DNA of 64,000 bases from Lepas anatifera (taxonomy: Eukaryota > Arthropoda > Thecostraca > Lepadidae). Position 1 is the stretch's first letter, and the number at the start of each line of letters is the position of its first letter. Below the pieces are notes generated by a model that saw only the letters and a program-made list of their open reading frames with translations, searched no databases and was not told the origin of the DNA. This document shows positions 24,413 to 35,999 of the stretch, one piece after another. The DNA is taken from positions 1,747,501 through 1,811,500 of the forward strand of contig JAOTON010001028.1 of the NCBI GenBank assembly GCA_034440635.1, in the 5' to 3' direction. Both the position numbers and the translations under genes were made by a program.

Positions 24413-25940
24413 GGTAAGCTCAGGGACCCAGATCAGTTGACAAGTTTTGCCAGACAAGCTATCGAGCTCGTTTGGGTTCTTGTTTTATATGACAGTTGCT
24501 GATATTTTTATATCTATTTGTTGCAGGGGCCAACCACAGAAAAGTGGGGTAAGGGGGGAGGCAGTGTCCCCTACCCCCTCGTTCCCACGCCTATGTTTCG
24601 CTATATAGGTGCCTTAAAATTTGTTATGAATGAATGTTAATATTCTTGGTGAGCATGTTTTGATACTTTGCAAATAAAATTACTGGGCTATTATTTGTGG
24701 TAAGCTAGGGTTAAAGATAGCATTTATGAATCACTTCATAACGAAAAATACAACACTTCAGATGCATATGAAGCACTTGCTAACGAAAAATACAACACTT
24801 CACATACAAATAAAAACACTACGCAGGTGTGGGTGATATGGAGTGGTATGAGGGCCTGTGTTTCAAATAATAATGCTCTTATTTCTGTCACCACATCCCG
24901 GTTTAGATCCTGACGGCTCATAGAAATATCAGGCCAAACTTATTAGCAACTTTTTTCAGCGGAGCACACGTTGAGAAATAATATTTGTGAAACAGCCGGA
25001 AAGGGGGGCATCACAGTTTGTCTCATACGATTAGACTCTCTGGCGCCAACCTTAATACGATCAGAAACCTCATTATCATAATAATCATAGTTTTTTAGAT
25101 ACTGCAGCTTCTTTGGCCATTGGCACCCATACTGCTAGATGAGTCTGTCATATATGCTTTAACAGTGCCCTCCTTATACAAAAACCTTCTGTTGCCAGTA
25201 ACTTTTGGGTTTCACCATATAATTTTAGTTTTCGTGGTGTGACGTCACAAATGTGAAATGCGCCAAAACATCGACAATGTTTTGAGTTTCAAATAAGATT
25301 TTGTACCTTTCCACCATTCCAACACGGAGCAAAGCAGCACGTGCTTTCCTCTTCTGGTAATTATCTGATTGTACTTCGGCAGCGCTCTCATTCTCTATGA
25401 CTCCTCCGATAGTTTAGTTTTAGTTTTAGGCCTGTCTCTCTCCTCCTTCCCCCGGTTACCTTCGGGCCGGGCCCCATCCCTTTCCACTCAGCAGAAACCC
25501 ATCTCGCGACACTCCTAACTTCAGCAAACTCGGCCGCTGGCTAGCCTGTGCTGACCGCTTTGCCGCCTCGCCTGTATCAAAAAGTATCGGATTAACAAAT
25601 ACGTGTCTGAGCAGATAGTCAAGCCAATGTAGGGCAAGGTATGGCTGGAAATGTTTGATAAGGGAAGTTTTAATACACATCCTGGCTTGTGTTTTGAAAA
25701 TCTATCATTTTCATGGATAAATTTCCGCTGAATTTCTCGCAATACCAGTGATCGCACCTCTACCAATCAGCGGCCGCCTTCCGCTGGATGTCAATTGCCT
25801 GCGGGGCACAGAGGTTAAAGAGGTCACGCTGGGCTCCGCTGACGCCGAGATCAAGCGTAAGTGGGAAAGGGTTGCGTGGTGGATTGTAAAACCTACAGGT
25901 GCAGTGTTGAGAATGGTGGTGGTTGGATGTACACTTATGT
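24413..25940. other. unassigned DNA with a small terminus of the CATAGGCGTAGGAAC type
   Basis: At 24580-24596 the sequence gttcccacgcctatg is a diverged right terminus of the family seen at 7712 and 37671. A 'cgaaaaatacaacacttca' word is directly repeated near 24741 and 24783. No gene is supported. Confidence 0.35.
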
Positions 25941-25941
25941 A

Positions 25942-25974
25942 GGTATGTATGTACATACATACATACATACATAC
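25942..25974. repeat. (GTAT)n/(ATAC)n palindromic microsatellite
   Basis: 'gtatgtatgtacatacatac' followed by further tacatacata units forms an inverted pair of 4-base repeats. Confidence 0.85.
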
Positions 25975-26722
25975 CTGCAGCTGGACTGAGGGAAGGGACA
26001 GCTGTAGGAGACATTCTGTGCACGTGGATGGATATATGGGTTAGGTGTTTGTGCAGTGTGCGTTGTCGGTAGCAGCTCAAAATCACGAATATGAATTCAT
26101 TAAATGAGTTCGGTATGTGGGTATGCTTGGTGGGTAAAATTGCGTACTCCGATTTCGAGTCCTACCTATTTGTTTGGCACCAGGGTTAATTATGCAGTTT
26201 TTCCTCTTGTTGTAATTGGCACACAGTTATTGACAATACAACACATACGCTACCTGTGACATACTCGACTACCTGGCATTTCAAGCGTATGCAACACTAG
26301 AAGCTTAAGATGCTTAAATGATTATTTGGGGCGGAGTAATAAGTAGCTCTGACCGTGTAAACAAGGAGGGTCCATGCCAAATGACTGGATGCACGAGGCA
26401 ATTGGACTGATAAGGTTAAAATATTTCAATGGCATGGACATCACTGCGTTCCTTTAGCATCGGCCATTCCCATGTAGCATCCTTTCGATGCCACCGCCAC
26501 CCTGTCTCCAGGCAGCCGGAAGTCATTGTGCGCTATCGTCTAAACGTTTCCGATTCTCCGACTGTCTGTTTTTAGGCCTAACAAATTTGTTTGTATGCTA
26601 TACCCCAATGTTAGTCTCCCGGAGTACGTCGTGTTTCCATTTAGCTATTCCTTATTGATATCATTAGTTGCACCGTTATTAGATCAAGACAGTCGGCACT
26701 CAGCTTTCGAATTATTCCTAAT
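25975..26722. other. unassigned DNA
   Basis: No supported feature. Confidence 0.4.
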
Positions 26723-27752
26723 TTAACCCGCGCCGCACCGGGGGTCCAGCGCCACCTTCGCCCCACCGGGGGGCATCGATGGCCCCCTCTAACTCCGAAA
26801 ATATAGGCGTTAGCGCAAATCTGCAAAGTGCATTAGAAAGCTCGCGTGAATTCAGTAAGAAATAACTTCATATGGTTTAGTGCTCAGGTCAATGGCTTGA
26901 CCTACAGAGGTCAAATTAGGCCAAGATCGGCTATTTTCACTCAAATATGCAATGCTTAAGCAAACTGGGCATAACTCTTATGACATTAGAGCTATTGTGG
27001 CCTGGTAAAGTAAATTTGATAGGAAATTGTCAGTAATTTTTCCACTATGCGAAAGCTAAAGACCTCCCGCCAGTGGTTTGACCTCCAGAGGTCACCTCGT
27101 GACCTAAGATGACCTGAGGTCACGAAAGGTCAGAAAGTAATCTTTCCGTATATCAAATGAAAGCCAATGACAAGACAAACACGATGGTGTTTGTTTCAGC
27201 GCTCTAACTTACACGGGTCAAAAGTTATTGTCAAAATACTGTTTTGACCCCTGGTGATCTTGGATGACCTTGGAGAGGTCAAAGGGCAAATATGGCCCCT
27301 GGAATCCGTGAAAGGGTGTCCAAGAACGCTTTTCTGATCAAGCTGAGCATTTTCAATCGCTTTTGTGACTTTTAGATCATAAGACAGCTTTTCCCCCATG
27401 CTTTTTCAATGGGAGAGGTCACCTCGTGACCAGACCTCAGGGCACGAAATCTAAAAATCCCAGATATACACCTTGTAGACCCTGGAGGGACCATAAAGTG
27501 TAGGAAGTTTCAAATTGATCGACTTTGAAATGTAGCTCTTACAGAGCTCTAAAGTTTAAGTGAGGTGACCTTGGTTGACCTCGTCTGGTGACCTGACCTT
27601 GGGTGACCAGGGGTAAAAATTTCAGGGATGGTGGCGAAATGATGCAGTGAGAGGTAGAGCCCTCAACTACGGTGTTGCGCCTCTTCGTTTTTCTGCTATC
27701 CCGGAAAACCTCAGGGGGGCCCATCGATGCCCCCCGGTGGGGCGAGGGTTAA
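26723..27752 (+). mobile_element. piggyBac-like non-autonomous element, family A (intact)
   Basis: TTAA at 26723-26726 and 27749-27752 bounds a copy closely matching 23170-24203 over its whole length. It preserves the empty TTAA site (caatgcTTAAgcaaac) that is occupied by family B in the 3.1-kb copy. It has no transposase and the same dense AGGTCA/TGACCT content. The minus-strand frames inside it recur in each copy and have no known domain. Confidence 0.88.
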
Positions 27753-28075
27753 TGGATCTACGGCATCTCACAAGTAATTTCAAACATTGCAAATTGTGAA
27801 TCCTAGCAAAGAAAGGCAGATGTTGATATCTCGGGCCAAAAATTTCGTAATGACCGAAGTAATACAACAAAATGAAATTTTGCTATGATGATACCAAATT
27901 TTTGGTGCGGGGAAGGACACAACTGAAACACCAGTCAACGTCGATAAAATCTTATCTTTCAAGCGTGCAGTTTTTGAATGTTTAAAGTGTCATTGTGAAA
28001 TATTGTTAGCACGGCACATGTCAGTGGAATCTATAGCTGAACGGTCTCGCATAGGGATGGGTTGTTGTTCGGACC

Positions 28076-28527
28076 TTAAAGGGAATGTGGCACCTTTATA
28101 ACCTGATTTTAACTGAGATAGCCAAGTTGTAAAGCATGCCGGAAAACCCGGTAATCAATATATCATTTGTCTTGAAACTCGAAGTTTCCGTAGATAAAAG
28201 CTAAAACCTACCTGAAATGTACCCCTCAAGTACTCTAAGCAGCAGGCCACAGTTGTCAGCTGTTTGTGTTAACATATACTGACGTTACGGTGAGTATCAG
28301 CAAATCGAAGCCGTTGAAGCCTATTGAATATGGTAGTAGTTACCAGATCATGACATCATCCACAGGCAAATATTTATTTTTCCCTAGAGGCGAATATTAA
28401 AAATGCAAATATTTAGCTTATTTTACATTTTTTCAGAGAAATCATGGACGTTTCCATGATTTTCAGCTAAAGTACCCCTAATTTCACTAAATTCTAGGAT
28501 TCTACCAATGTGGCACATTTCCTTTAA
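28076..28527. mobile_element. TTAA element, family E (AAAGGGAATGTGG termini)
   Basis: The left end is TTAAAGGGAATGTGGCACC and the right end, in reverse complement, is TTAAAGGAAATGTGCCACA, at 28524-28527 inward. The terminus and the following block 'ttttaactgagatagc' match 30243-30290. It is short and non-coding, and belongs to the same target-site class as the other TTAA elements but is a different family. Confidence 0.65.
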
Positions 28528-29687
28528 CAAGCCCTCACCATGTAGGGGTGTGAATTTCTGTCTCTTTGGGTGTGCCCGGACACGCGCAATGAAATATCGA
28601 GTTAGGGTTGAAATACACTTTAAATACCATTGTCTATCATTCTTAGGATTCAAAAGCACTGTGCGAGGGCTAAAACAAAGATATAATTATTTTTTTAATA
28701 TGGTAATCAGTTTTTTATTTGGGCATCCTATTGGTGGTCGGAAATCCACGCCTTTGCTAAAGCTTATCAGTGGGAGAGGCACACACATGTTTTTTGGTTG
28801 AGATATGCCTTCTTTTACTTTGAAGAAGGCTTTTACGTTTGAGCTCACACGCGGACATTGTATTAATTTTTTATTTGTAATTCTCGGGAGACACACCAAC
28901 ATTTGCAACAAAAAATTGTGCGCACTGTCAAAAGAGAAAACTCCTCTCAACGAGCGAGCCATAAACATTATCATTTCTCCCCAACACCCACATCTATTTA
29001 TGAAGGGCATCCCGATAAAACATGTTGACAGCAACCATGCTTGTTTGCTTAAGTTTGTGGATCTGGAATAGACAAACAAGCGGTAGGTAGACTCTGTGTC
29101 ATGAATCCAATCCAGAATGTGTTATCTTCAGAAGGGCGGAGTTTTGAGCCTGTGCAACTGTCACTTTGCGTGCAAAGTCAGCGTTCGACTCAACGGGCAA
29201 GTTGAATCGTGTAGACTGCTGGTTGGGTGACATACCAATGTATCTTACTAAATCTCTCAATCTCTTTTTTTATGAAAAATGTCCCTTTCTTTAGTTTGTT
29301 GAGACAGAACGCATAACCCACAAAGCGTCCAACATATTTTGACACATGTTGGTTCTGTCCTAGATAACGCACTTTTGAATACCTAAGCATAAAGTGTGCA
29401 CATTTTTGTCTTTTGCTCTTTTTAATGATGCCTGAATGGAACATCATAACTTAGAGCGCACACAGAAAGCGGCTTCACATGCTGCTCACCATTCACCTTA
29501 CCATTTTGCGGAGAAAAAATGTAGTCTCGAGATCGGCCCCTCCCTCTGTACCTCACTTTCCCTTACCCACAATTGTTTTGGAGTGGCACACTGCGATATA
29601 CACGGAGAAATAGAATAAATGAACGCCAAATATAGACATGCAATCATTTTTTTCAACATCATCACGCACACATCACACGACTTTGTC
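28528..29687. other. unassigned DNA
   Basis: Open frames at 28687-29079 (minus) and 28805-29071 (plus) overlap each other and show no domain. This stretch should contain the missing 5' exon and promoter of the peptide gene at 29827 if that gene is real, but I could not identify a start. Confidence 0.35.
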
Positions 29688-29701
29688 TTCCAGCTGATCC
29701 T

Positions 29702-29820
29702 AAATAATAATAATTGTTGGGGTTTAACGACGCACCAACTGCCAGGGTCATACGGCGTCGCCAACTCTCACCCTGTTGGAAGGGATTTTGGGGATCAGAT
29801 CGACTTATTCAGAGGCTCCG
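29702..29820 (-). mobile_element. SINE-2, 5'-truncated copy on a splice acceptor
   Basis: 'ggggtttaacgacgcaccaactgcc…catacggcgtcgccaact…ccctgttggaaggg' is the SINE-2 body, with the tail (aataataataatt) on the left and the tRNA head missing on the right. It is flanked by an exact 14-base target duplication, ttccagctgatcct, at 29688-29701 and 29821-29834. That duplicated word contains the 3' splice site of the downstream exon. Confidence 0.85.
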
Positions 29821-29826
29821 TTCCAG

Positions 29827-29992
29827 CTGATCCTGTTTGCTGCTTTGGTGACTGTCGCTTCTGCCTATCACGGTAGTTACGGCTATGGATACGGGTTCTC
29901 TGGCAACGGCGATGGAGGTACGGTACTACAGCAATCAGCACGGATGTTCTCCTGTGTACAAGCACCACGGATATTCTATGGTAGTGAACTGA
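29827..29992 (+). pseudogene. secreted Tyr/Gly/His-rich (cuticle-like) peptide, last exon, broken
   Basis: After a splice-acceptor-like ttccag the frame reads LILFAALVTVASA, a signal-peptide core with an A-x-A cleavage site, then YHGSYGYGYGFSGNG. Arthropod cuticle peptides often have this layout: a tiny first exon, then the signal core and a Gly/Tyr-rich mature chain. After about 28 residues the composition continues in the +1 frame as RYYSNQHG, SPVYKHHGYS and MVVN, stopping at 29990-29992, so one frameshift separates two halves of the same style. A SINE has also split the original acceptor. The upstream exon was not found. It is probably an inactivated gene; a sequencing indel could explain the frameshift but not the SINE. 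Confidence 0.5.
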
Positions 29993-30242
29993 GACATTGC
30001 GGGCCTGCTGCTCTTGAATTTCACTCCAAACGCAGTTCTGAGGCAACGTTTTGGATTTCTTTCGATACAATGTTTTATATGTTTCCCTTGTTCGATGTTC
30101 TTGTCCCGTTAACCACAAAATGGATCAATACAAGCATACAAACACAAACGAGGTATGCCAACATGGAAAATATAAATGTTTCATAATTCCATATTCTAGG
30201 GGCAGATTGAGTAAGGGATGGAACAGCCTGAGAAACGCGTAA

Positions 30243-31416
30243 TTAAAGGGAGTGTCCCACTTTTATAATGGGTTTTGAACTGAGATAGCAGTTTTATAAA
30301 GCGTGTTGAGAAACCACTATTGACCTATTTATTTTCACCCAGTGGCGGATCCAGGAGGGGGCAAAAAAGGCAATTGCCACCCAAACGGAAAAGCTCGGGG
30401 CAAAACTATGTTTTTGCCCCCCAAAGCGATCGACCTCCTTTTTCCCCCGACTCCTTTTTAGCTTGTAAGCAAAATTTTGGTGCTTCAACTCTCAACTTCA
30501 AACAGAATTAGAGAAGTTCAGTGTAAATATTGGGGCTTGGATAGGAAAAAATGTATCTTGAGCCCATATTTTTCACCCCGTGACGTTTTTTTGCTTTTCG
30601 TCTCCAGTTCCCAAAATCCTACCGAAAAGGCATATTGTAGCGCAATTTTTCACTGCGCGACGTTTTTTTCTGCTTTTCGACTTTGGTTTGCCTCTCCCAA
30701 ACCAACCGGCTAGATCCGCCACTGTTTTCACCCAAAGCTCTCGATATACTATTTCCGCCAGCTTTAAAGTTCAAAGTGAAGGGGCCTATTCGCTTATTTC
30801 AAACCCTGAAGGAGTAACTTCCATATGGTAGCGGTAATCTGATTGTTCGTAAGCCCTGAGCCGCACCCACTCGGTGAAAGTGCCATGCTATCGAGTGAGT
30901 CAGCATCTTGCTGCGTGTGGACCGAAAGCATCGGGCAAGTTAGCGTGCATTCAATGTGTATTTGGGCCAAATTTCGCCCAATGGCTGCACCACACATCAC
31001 ATTGTTCCTCTCCCGGACTTTTCGGAACATGGGTAAACTGTTTTTGTCAAAATTGAACTCTGAAATTGTTTACTTACATCAGAAATGTGCATTAACCTTC
31101 GACCACTCAATACACATGGTTGCCGCAGCGCCATCTAATGTTCGGTTTGCACTGGTACTTCTCGTACTGCACACAAATTGTGTCATGCGGAAAGGCTGTG
31201 AATGGGCTTTTAAAGCGAGTCTATGATTAAGATTTAGGATTTCACTTATTATCAAAACCGTCATTTTGATGACGTCACTTATTGTTGGTAAAGAGGAGAT
31301 ATTTCTGTGTTTCGCCTATGGAAATGAGGAAAAAATGTTGTTTTCTCATTTTCAGACCTCTCTTGTTCTTAAAATGTTCTTTGTAGAATTTCGACAAAGT
31401 GGTCCATTCCCTTTAA
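30243..31416. mobile_element. TTAA element, family E, long copy
   Basis: The left end TTAAAGGGAGTGTCCCACTT pairs with the right end (reverse complement) TTAAAGGGAATGGACCACTT. The left 50 bases match the 28.1-kb copy. A CAGTGGCGGATC MITE is nested at 30340-30724. The remaining interior has short frames only and no transposase. Confidence 0.65.
30340..30724 (+). mobile_element. 385-bp MITE with CAGTGGCGGATC termini
   Basis: The left end CAGTGGCGGATCCAGG pairs with the right end GCTAGATCCGCCACTG. It is flanked by an exact 8-base duplication, TTTTCACC, at 30332-30339 and 30725-30732. Eight-base duplications and CA-starting ends fit the hAT or P superfamilies. It is non-coding and inserted into a TTAA element. 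Confidence 0.88.
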
Positions 31417-34400
31417 AGACCAAATTATACGTTAGAATTGTCAGACTCCTTCAAACATATGCACACTTTACTCTAACCTTCTGCGTGATTTAATGCTTAA
31501 AGTAAGCTTACAATTCTTAAGTACAATTTGGCCTTCCTTACGCCTTTCTCAATCTCATTTTAGCGACTAAGGAGTGAGCCTAACCCATTTTCTCTTTTGT
31601 AGCGCGTGTGAAAAACGGGCACCAGGCTCAAAAGCGGCTGCAGTTTTCCCGTCGGCTTCAGTATTGTGCATGAAATCTAGGATTAAGCAGACTACCTTAA
31701 GAGGAAGTGAAACTCATATTCTTGTGACTGGGCAAATTGTTATCCATGACCACAGAGCGCCGAGCCAATAAGCCAACTAAATCGCAGTCTCGTCGATATC
31801 GCATCTCTCTCGACGCTTCCTATACCTTCTTCCCGTCACTCTCCCACTGTGACTCTTCTGAGGCTTTTGCTTTTTACTCGGCTTGTGCTCTTGAATGGTC
31901 TGAAGTGTATCGTGCAGTGCCTGCCCCCGACTTCAACGCGGACGCCGTAATCTCCTGTCGTGTCTTTTTTAAACATACTTGTAATTGTATTTACAAATAC
32001 ATGTCATGGCTACAAATTAACTTCCTGAACATTTTTTCCTCTCATCGGAAACCGTAATATAGCAACCCATTTCTCTTTCGTTTCACTGCAGAAGCGCCCC
32101 GACAGCCTGCGGGCATGCTGTGGGTTTGACCTTGACGGCGTGTCCGTGACCCCTGACAGACGTAGCGCCGCAGGCCCTTTGGTGAAGGCGGGCGTATCAG
32201 GCCTCGGAGTTGCACGCTATTATTTGAGACAGAAATTCAAGCGTGTTCTTTTCATTGCATTGTTTTCCTATGCGTCCAACTCAACACTCAATGTTTTAGG
32301 AAGTTTGAAACACGAGCGAGGAGGTTAGATGACACCTCAATTATGGAATGATTTCGTTATAAGCTGCGAGCTTTTAAAACACTACCAACAATTTTCGAAC
32401 CCACTTAACTTGTATATTCATCTGTACAAAAGGAAAAAGATACTTATTACGGCTTACAACGGGCCTGGATAATCTAAAGCTTCGTGAAGCGCTTGGGAGA
32501 ACAGGATAACTTTTGTGGAAGCGCAGCCATCATGCATTCTGGTGTTAAATAGGCGACGGCATATCTGTTCTTGTGGATGTATTTAATAAGTAACGTCAGC
32601 ACGAGCTCGTGATGTCAATACAGATAGAGGGCAGTCAGAATAATGGAATGGAAGCTCTCGAGCGACCCTGGTCATTTTGCTGAAACTAAGCGAAGCGTGT
32701 GGAATGAGGCTTTGTCCTCGTCTCTACTGCACGGGTCGCATGCGGTGTCACAGTTTGCAATCTCGCTGGAATGGTTCAAGAGCAGCCAGTGAACATGACT
32801 CAGAACGCCCGCCCAGGTAATCTGCTCTGGGAGACGATCGCCGATCCAATTACAACTGCACCTTTACCCTGCAAGGCCAAATAGACAAATACTTCTACAC
32901 ATTTATGCTGCGAAAAATACTGACAACTGATTCCATTTGAGGTCAGAATTCGCTTGAAATCTTTGAACTATGTATTGGAGTAGTTAGTCACATTGGCGGA
33001 TCCATGGGGGCTAAAGGGGCTGTGGCCCCCTCCAAAGCCTAAAACAATTTATTTATCCTCCTCCCAAAGGAGCTGCAAAAACGCACTTAGACAGGCTCGA
33101 CAAAATGAAACATAAGTTTCTTGTCTGGCTTACATCAGTTTCAACCAGAAATTCAGCGCCACTTGCATATTATGTTCTTCTGGCATTGTTTAAAACAACT
33201 ATTAGACTTCCCTAGATAATCAACAGCTTCCCAAGTTTTCAAGTTCGAAGGAAGATCTTTCTTGACCTTCACCAGGGCGAAAGTGGCTCTTACCCGGCAC
33301 CAGGGCGACGGTTGACTAAATGAGGCATTGTGTGGAATTTGAACTGATACAACTGATTTAAAAACATTTAAGATTTAGCCACCAGTTTTGTATTCTGTCT
33401 GTCCCTAATATCACCGTTAGTAGTGTTTAGCAGGTATTCCCTGTGCGGGAGTCAGCCCCCTGTCCTCGTTTCACTCTCCCTCCTTTCTCCCTGCAAGCCT
33501 CGTGGTTTCGGGCACACATAAGCTTACTGCAGCTGACGCGCCCTGCAATTCCAATCATCATTCTCATGGCGTCGCCGTGGTACGGGGTGGGGAGTATAGA
33601 TGAACTGGATTTCATTCTCAACACACGCTTATTTCCCCGTAAGAGGCAAGTTCCGGGATAAAGGAAGGGTTAGGTCACCAACAACCAAGGGTTTATGGGT
33701 GAGCTCTTCAAGGTCTCATCTCAGTTCACAATACAGTGTAATTGTGCCTTATCCCCTTTATCTAACCCACGCTGGAGCGCAAAGCATGTTACGCGCTTCC
33801 TTTGCTTCTAAGATTTGTATGCCGTCATCGATCTTTTGTGGCATTGTCTTGCATTTCTGCTCTGTAAGTCTGACTGTTTTCTTCCCAGTAATTGTACAGC
33901 TCGAGCTGAAGAGGTGCGGATTATATCAGCGTGTTTTGCTCGGCAGCTGCCTGCGTCAACCAGGATTGCGATATTCTCCGGAATCTGGGAGGAGCAGCTT
34001 AGAGGAGGCATCGCGGAGAAATCCTGGCGTATTACTTATCTTTTGAACTGGCCTTCCCCATTCTTGCGTAATTTCGACTGACTGAAGCTGCTATCCTGTT
34101 TTTTGGTCATATATTCAATTAGCATATACTTCAGAAAACGAAAACACTTTGGAAAGGCGACTAAGCACTATGGAATCTCTAGACACCGAAAAGATGCTAA
34201 ACAAAATAGCACTGGTCACTTTCCAAACAGTGTTTCCCTGGGACCCATCTTGCCTTTTCTACAGCCTTTAAAGCTTTCAAATATATGTATATTTCTTCCT
34301 ATTCAAGCAGACATATTTCTTATCTGTCAGTTTGTGGTGGCGATCTTTGGCTGCGATGCTGCGCGGTAGAGCAGCTTTTTGCAAAAGAAAAGGGCTTGCT

Positions 34401-34600
34401 GAGTCTTGCGAGAGAAAAACGAACATCCAAAACGCACAGCCTGAGCAACTTTGATACCAGGTTGCAATAGCGAAAGTGCATTGATAGTTTTGTGCACCTC
34501 AATGGGCAGAAGTCTCGGTTTTGACATGATTTAACTTCTGGTTCCTTGAAATCCTTACCAACCGTGTTGGCAACATAAGCGCTTTTCTGACCTCGGCTGT
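31417..34600. other. unassigned DNA with a few transposon ends
   Basis: A lone terminus 'ttggcggatccatggggg' lies near 32994. 33266-33312 ('ccagggcgaaagtgg…cggcaccagggcgacggtt') is a lone end related to family B. The frame of about 148 codons at 33600-34046 overlaps others on both strands and has no motif, so no gene is called. Confidence 0.35.
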
Positions 34601-34795
34601 GAGTTACTCAGCCGTCGTATTACGTGGCGGATGGCCCGTCCCCAATCGTCTGCACGTTAGCCGGCACCGCGGCCGGGCCGAGGGGGCGACGGGCCGCTGG
34701 GACGCTGCAGTGTGGTTCAGAGCTCAGGATCGTGCGGGGCCGCGGCTGATGGGCGCTCGGTCGGAGACCAGTGGGCAGACCGTGCCTGACGGGAG
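34600..34795 (+). promoter_or_regulatory. CpG-rich 5' region of the glycosyltransferase-like gene
   Basis: From about 34610 the sequence becomes CpG- and GC-rich and stays so through exon 1. No TATA box is evident. The start codon context is gggagATGG (G at -3, G at +4), which is favourable. The transcription start cannot be placed. Confidence 0.4.
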
Positions 34796-35307
34796 ATGGG
34801 CCGCCGATGGCGCCGCGCGACGATCCTCGTACTGCCGCTGGTGTTAGTGGTGGTTGTGTCTCCCCTCGTCGCACTCTTCCTGCTGACTCACAGTCGGCTT
34901 CTCGGCCTGAGTGAGCCTGTGCCGACACCAGCCCGTCTGAAGCAGCTGCCAGCGCCGCAGGATGTCCTGCGGACGCAGGCTCACCTCTCTGAAGCACCAG
35001 CGCAGACGTCAGTCCCCTCGTCACCCCAGCGGTGGCCCCGAATCACCGGGTCGAGCTGCCAGTGCCCCCAGGCGGTGTCCGGCACCGTGCCACCAGTGTC
35101 CTCCTGTGGACCCTCGGCGGACGCTCGCGGTCGCGGCCAGAACGTTGTCTCGTTCAGCTTCTTCGGGCCAGAGGACAGCGTCTACTTCCGCGGCATCGAA
35201 GCCAATGCTGAGCTTATGCCAGCCGTGTATCCTGGCTGGAAAATGCGGGTGTATTACGCTGACCCGACCGGAAGCCTCACCAAAAAGCTGGATCCTCTGG
35301 TACACAG
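34796..35307 (+). CDS. glycosyltransferase-like type II membrane protein, exon 1
   Basis: The ATG at 34796 begins a basic tip (GRRWRR) and a hydrophobic anchor at about residues 9-30, rich in L and V. A Pro/Ser/Gln-rich stem follows to about residue 115, then a folded start with NVVSFSFFG at 116-124, YPGWKMRVYY at 145-154 and LTKKLDPLVH at 161-170. The order 'VSFSxFG … YFxGIxxNxEL-xPxxYPGW-xxRVYY' is shared by an uncharacterised family of invertebrate Golgi-type proteins that look like glycosyltransferases; this is from memory, and no substrate is known. The exon ends at a donor, cacag|GTAAGA, splitting codon 171 after two bases, so the frame continues exactly into 51642. Local DNA is CpG-rich, unlike the intron. 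Confidence 0.75.
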
Positions 35308-35727
35308 GTAAGACGTCCTGTGGTAATTAGGGCACATGGTTCATTATGCGGTGTATGTCGGCAGGGGATGTTGGTACTTGTACCTACGTTCCCACTGATT
35401 GTGCAGGGAATCCACTAGGTTACACATTACGGAAGGGTTTTCTTCTCAATGTGACTTTTATTCAGAGATGATACCAGAGGGCGGACAGCCCCTTGAGAAG
35501 AAATATTCCTCCTTGTGGACCCTGGTCGCTCATGTCAGTTGTCGGAGGTATATATGTACCTGGCATGACTGCGTGTCTGCCATGGAGGTATGCGAAAAAG
35601 CGACTGCCGAGGTCATATGATGCCAAAGATTTTGACCCTGTCGGGAGGGTATCATCAGGATCGTAAGATAATTTATTCAGAATCCCCGCCCTTTGTATGA
35701 GCTCGGGTCGGTGGCGTATAAGCCAAA

Positions 35728-35995
35728 TCATAGACGGGTCCGGGGGAGCAAAGGGGCCATGCCCCTGATCGACCCCCGGCGCCCCCTGAAATGGGTACGG
35801 CGCCCCCCTGAAAGTTTGATGGCGCCCCTTGAAATGTCGCTTCCCACCCCTTACCCCTCAGGGTTCAAACATCGGCGCCCACCGATAGGATTTGGCGCCC
35901 ATCGGATAGGTTTTGCCGGAAAAAATGTGGCCCCCCTGGTCCGGATAGTGCCCCCTGGAAAGGTGCCTCCCCTCCCCTGATTGGCAATGCTGGAT
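35728..35995 (+). mobile_element. MITE, same family as 43631-43865, opposite orientation
   Basis: From 'catagacgggtccggggg' the sequence follows, in order, the reverse complement of 43631-43865: 'cgaccc.cggcgccccctgaaatgg', 'atttcgcttcccaccc', 'cccat.cgatagg' and 'ggcaat.ctggat'. The left half has a small internal duplication of the 'ggcgccccctgaaa' block. Confidence 0.65.
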
Positions 35996-35999
35996 GCAC

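Noticed and set aside
28687..29079. 130-codon minus-strand frame
   Set aside because: No motif, and an equally open frame lies on the opposite strand.
33600..34046. 148-codon plus-strand frame
   Set aside because: No recognisable domain; overlapped by other open frames in both directions.
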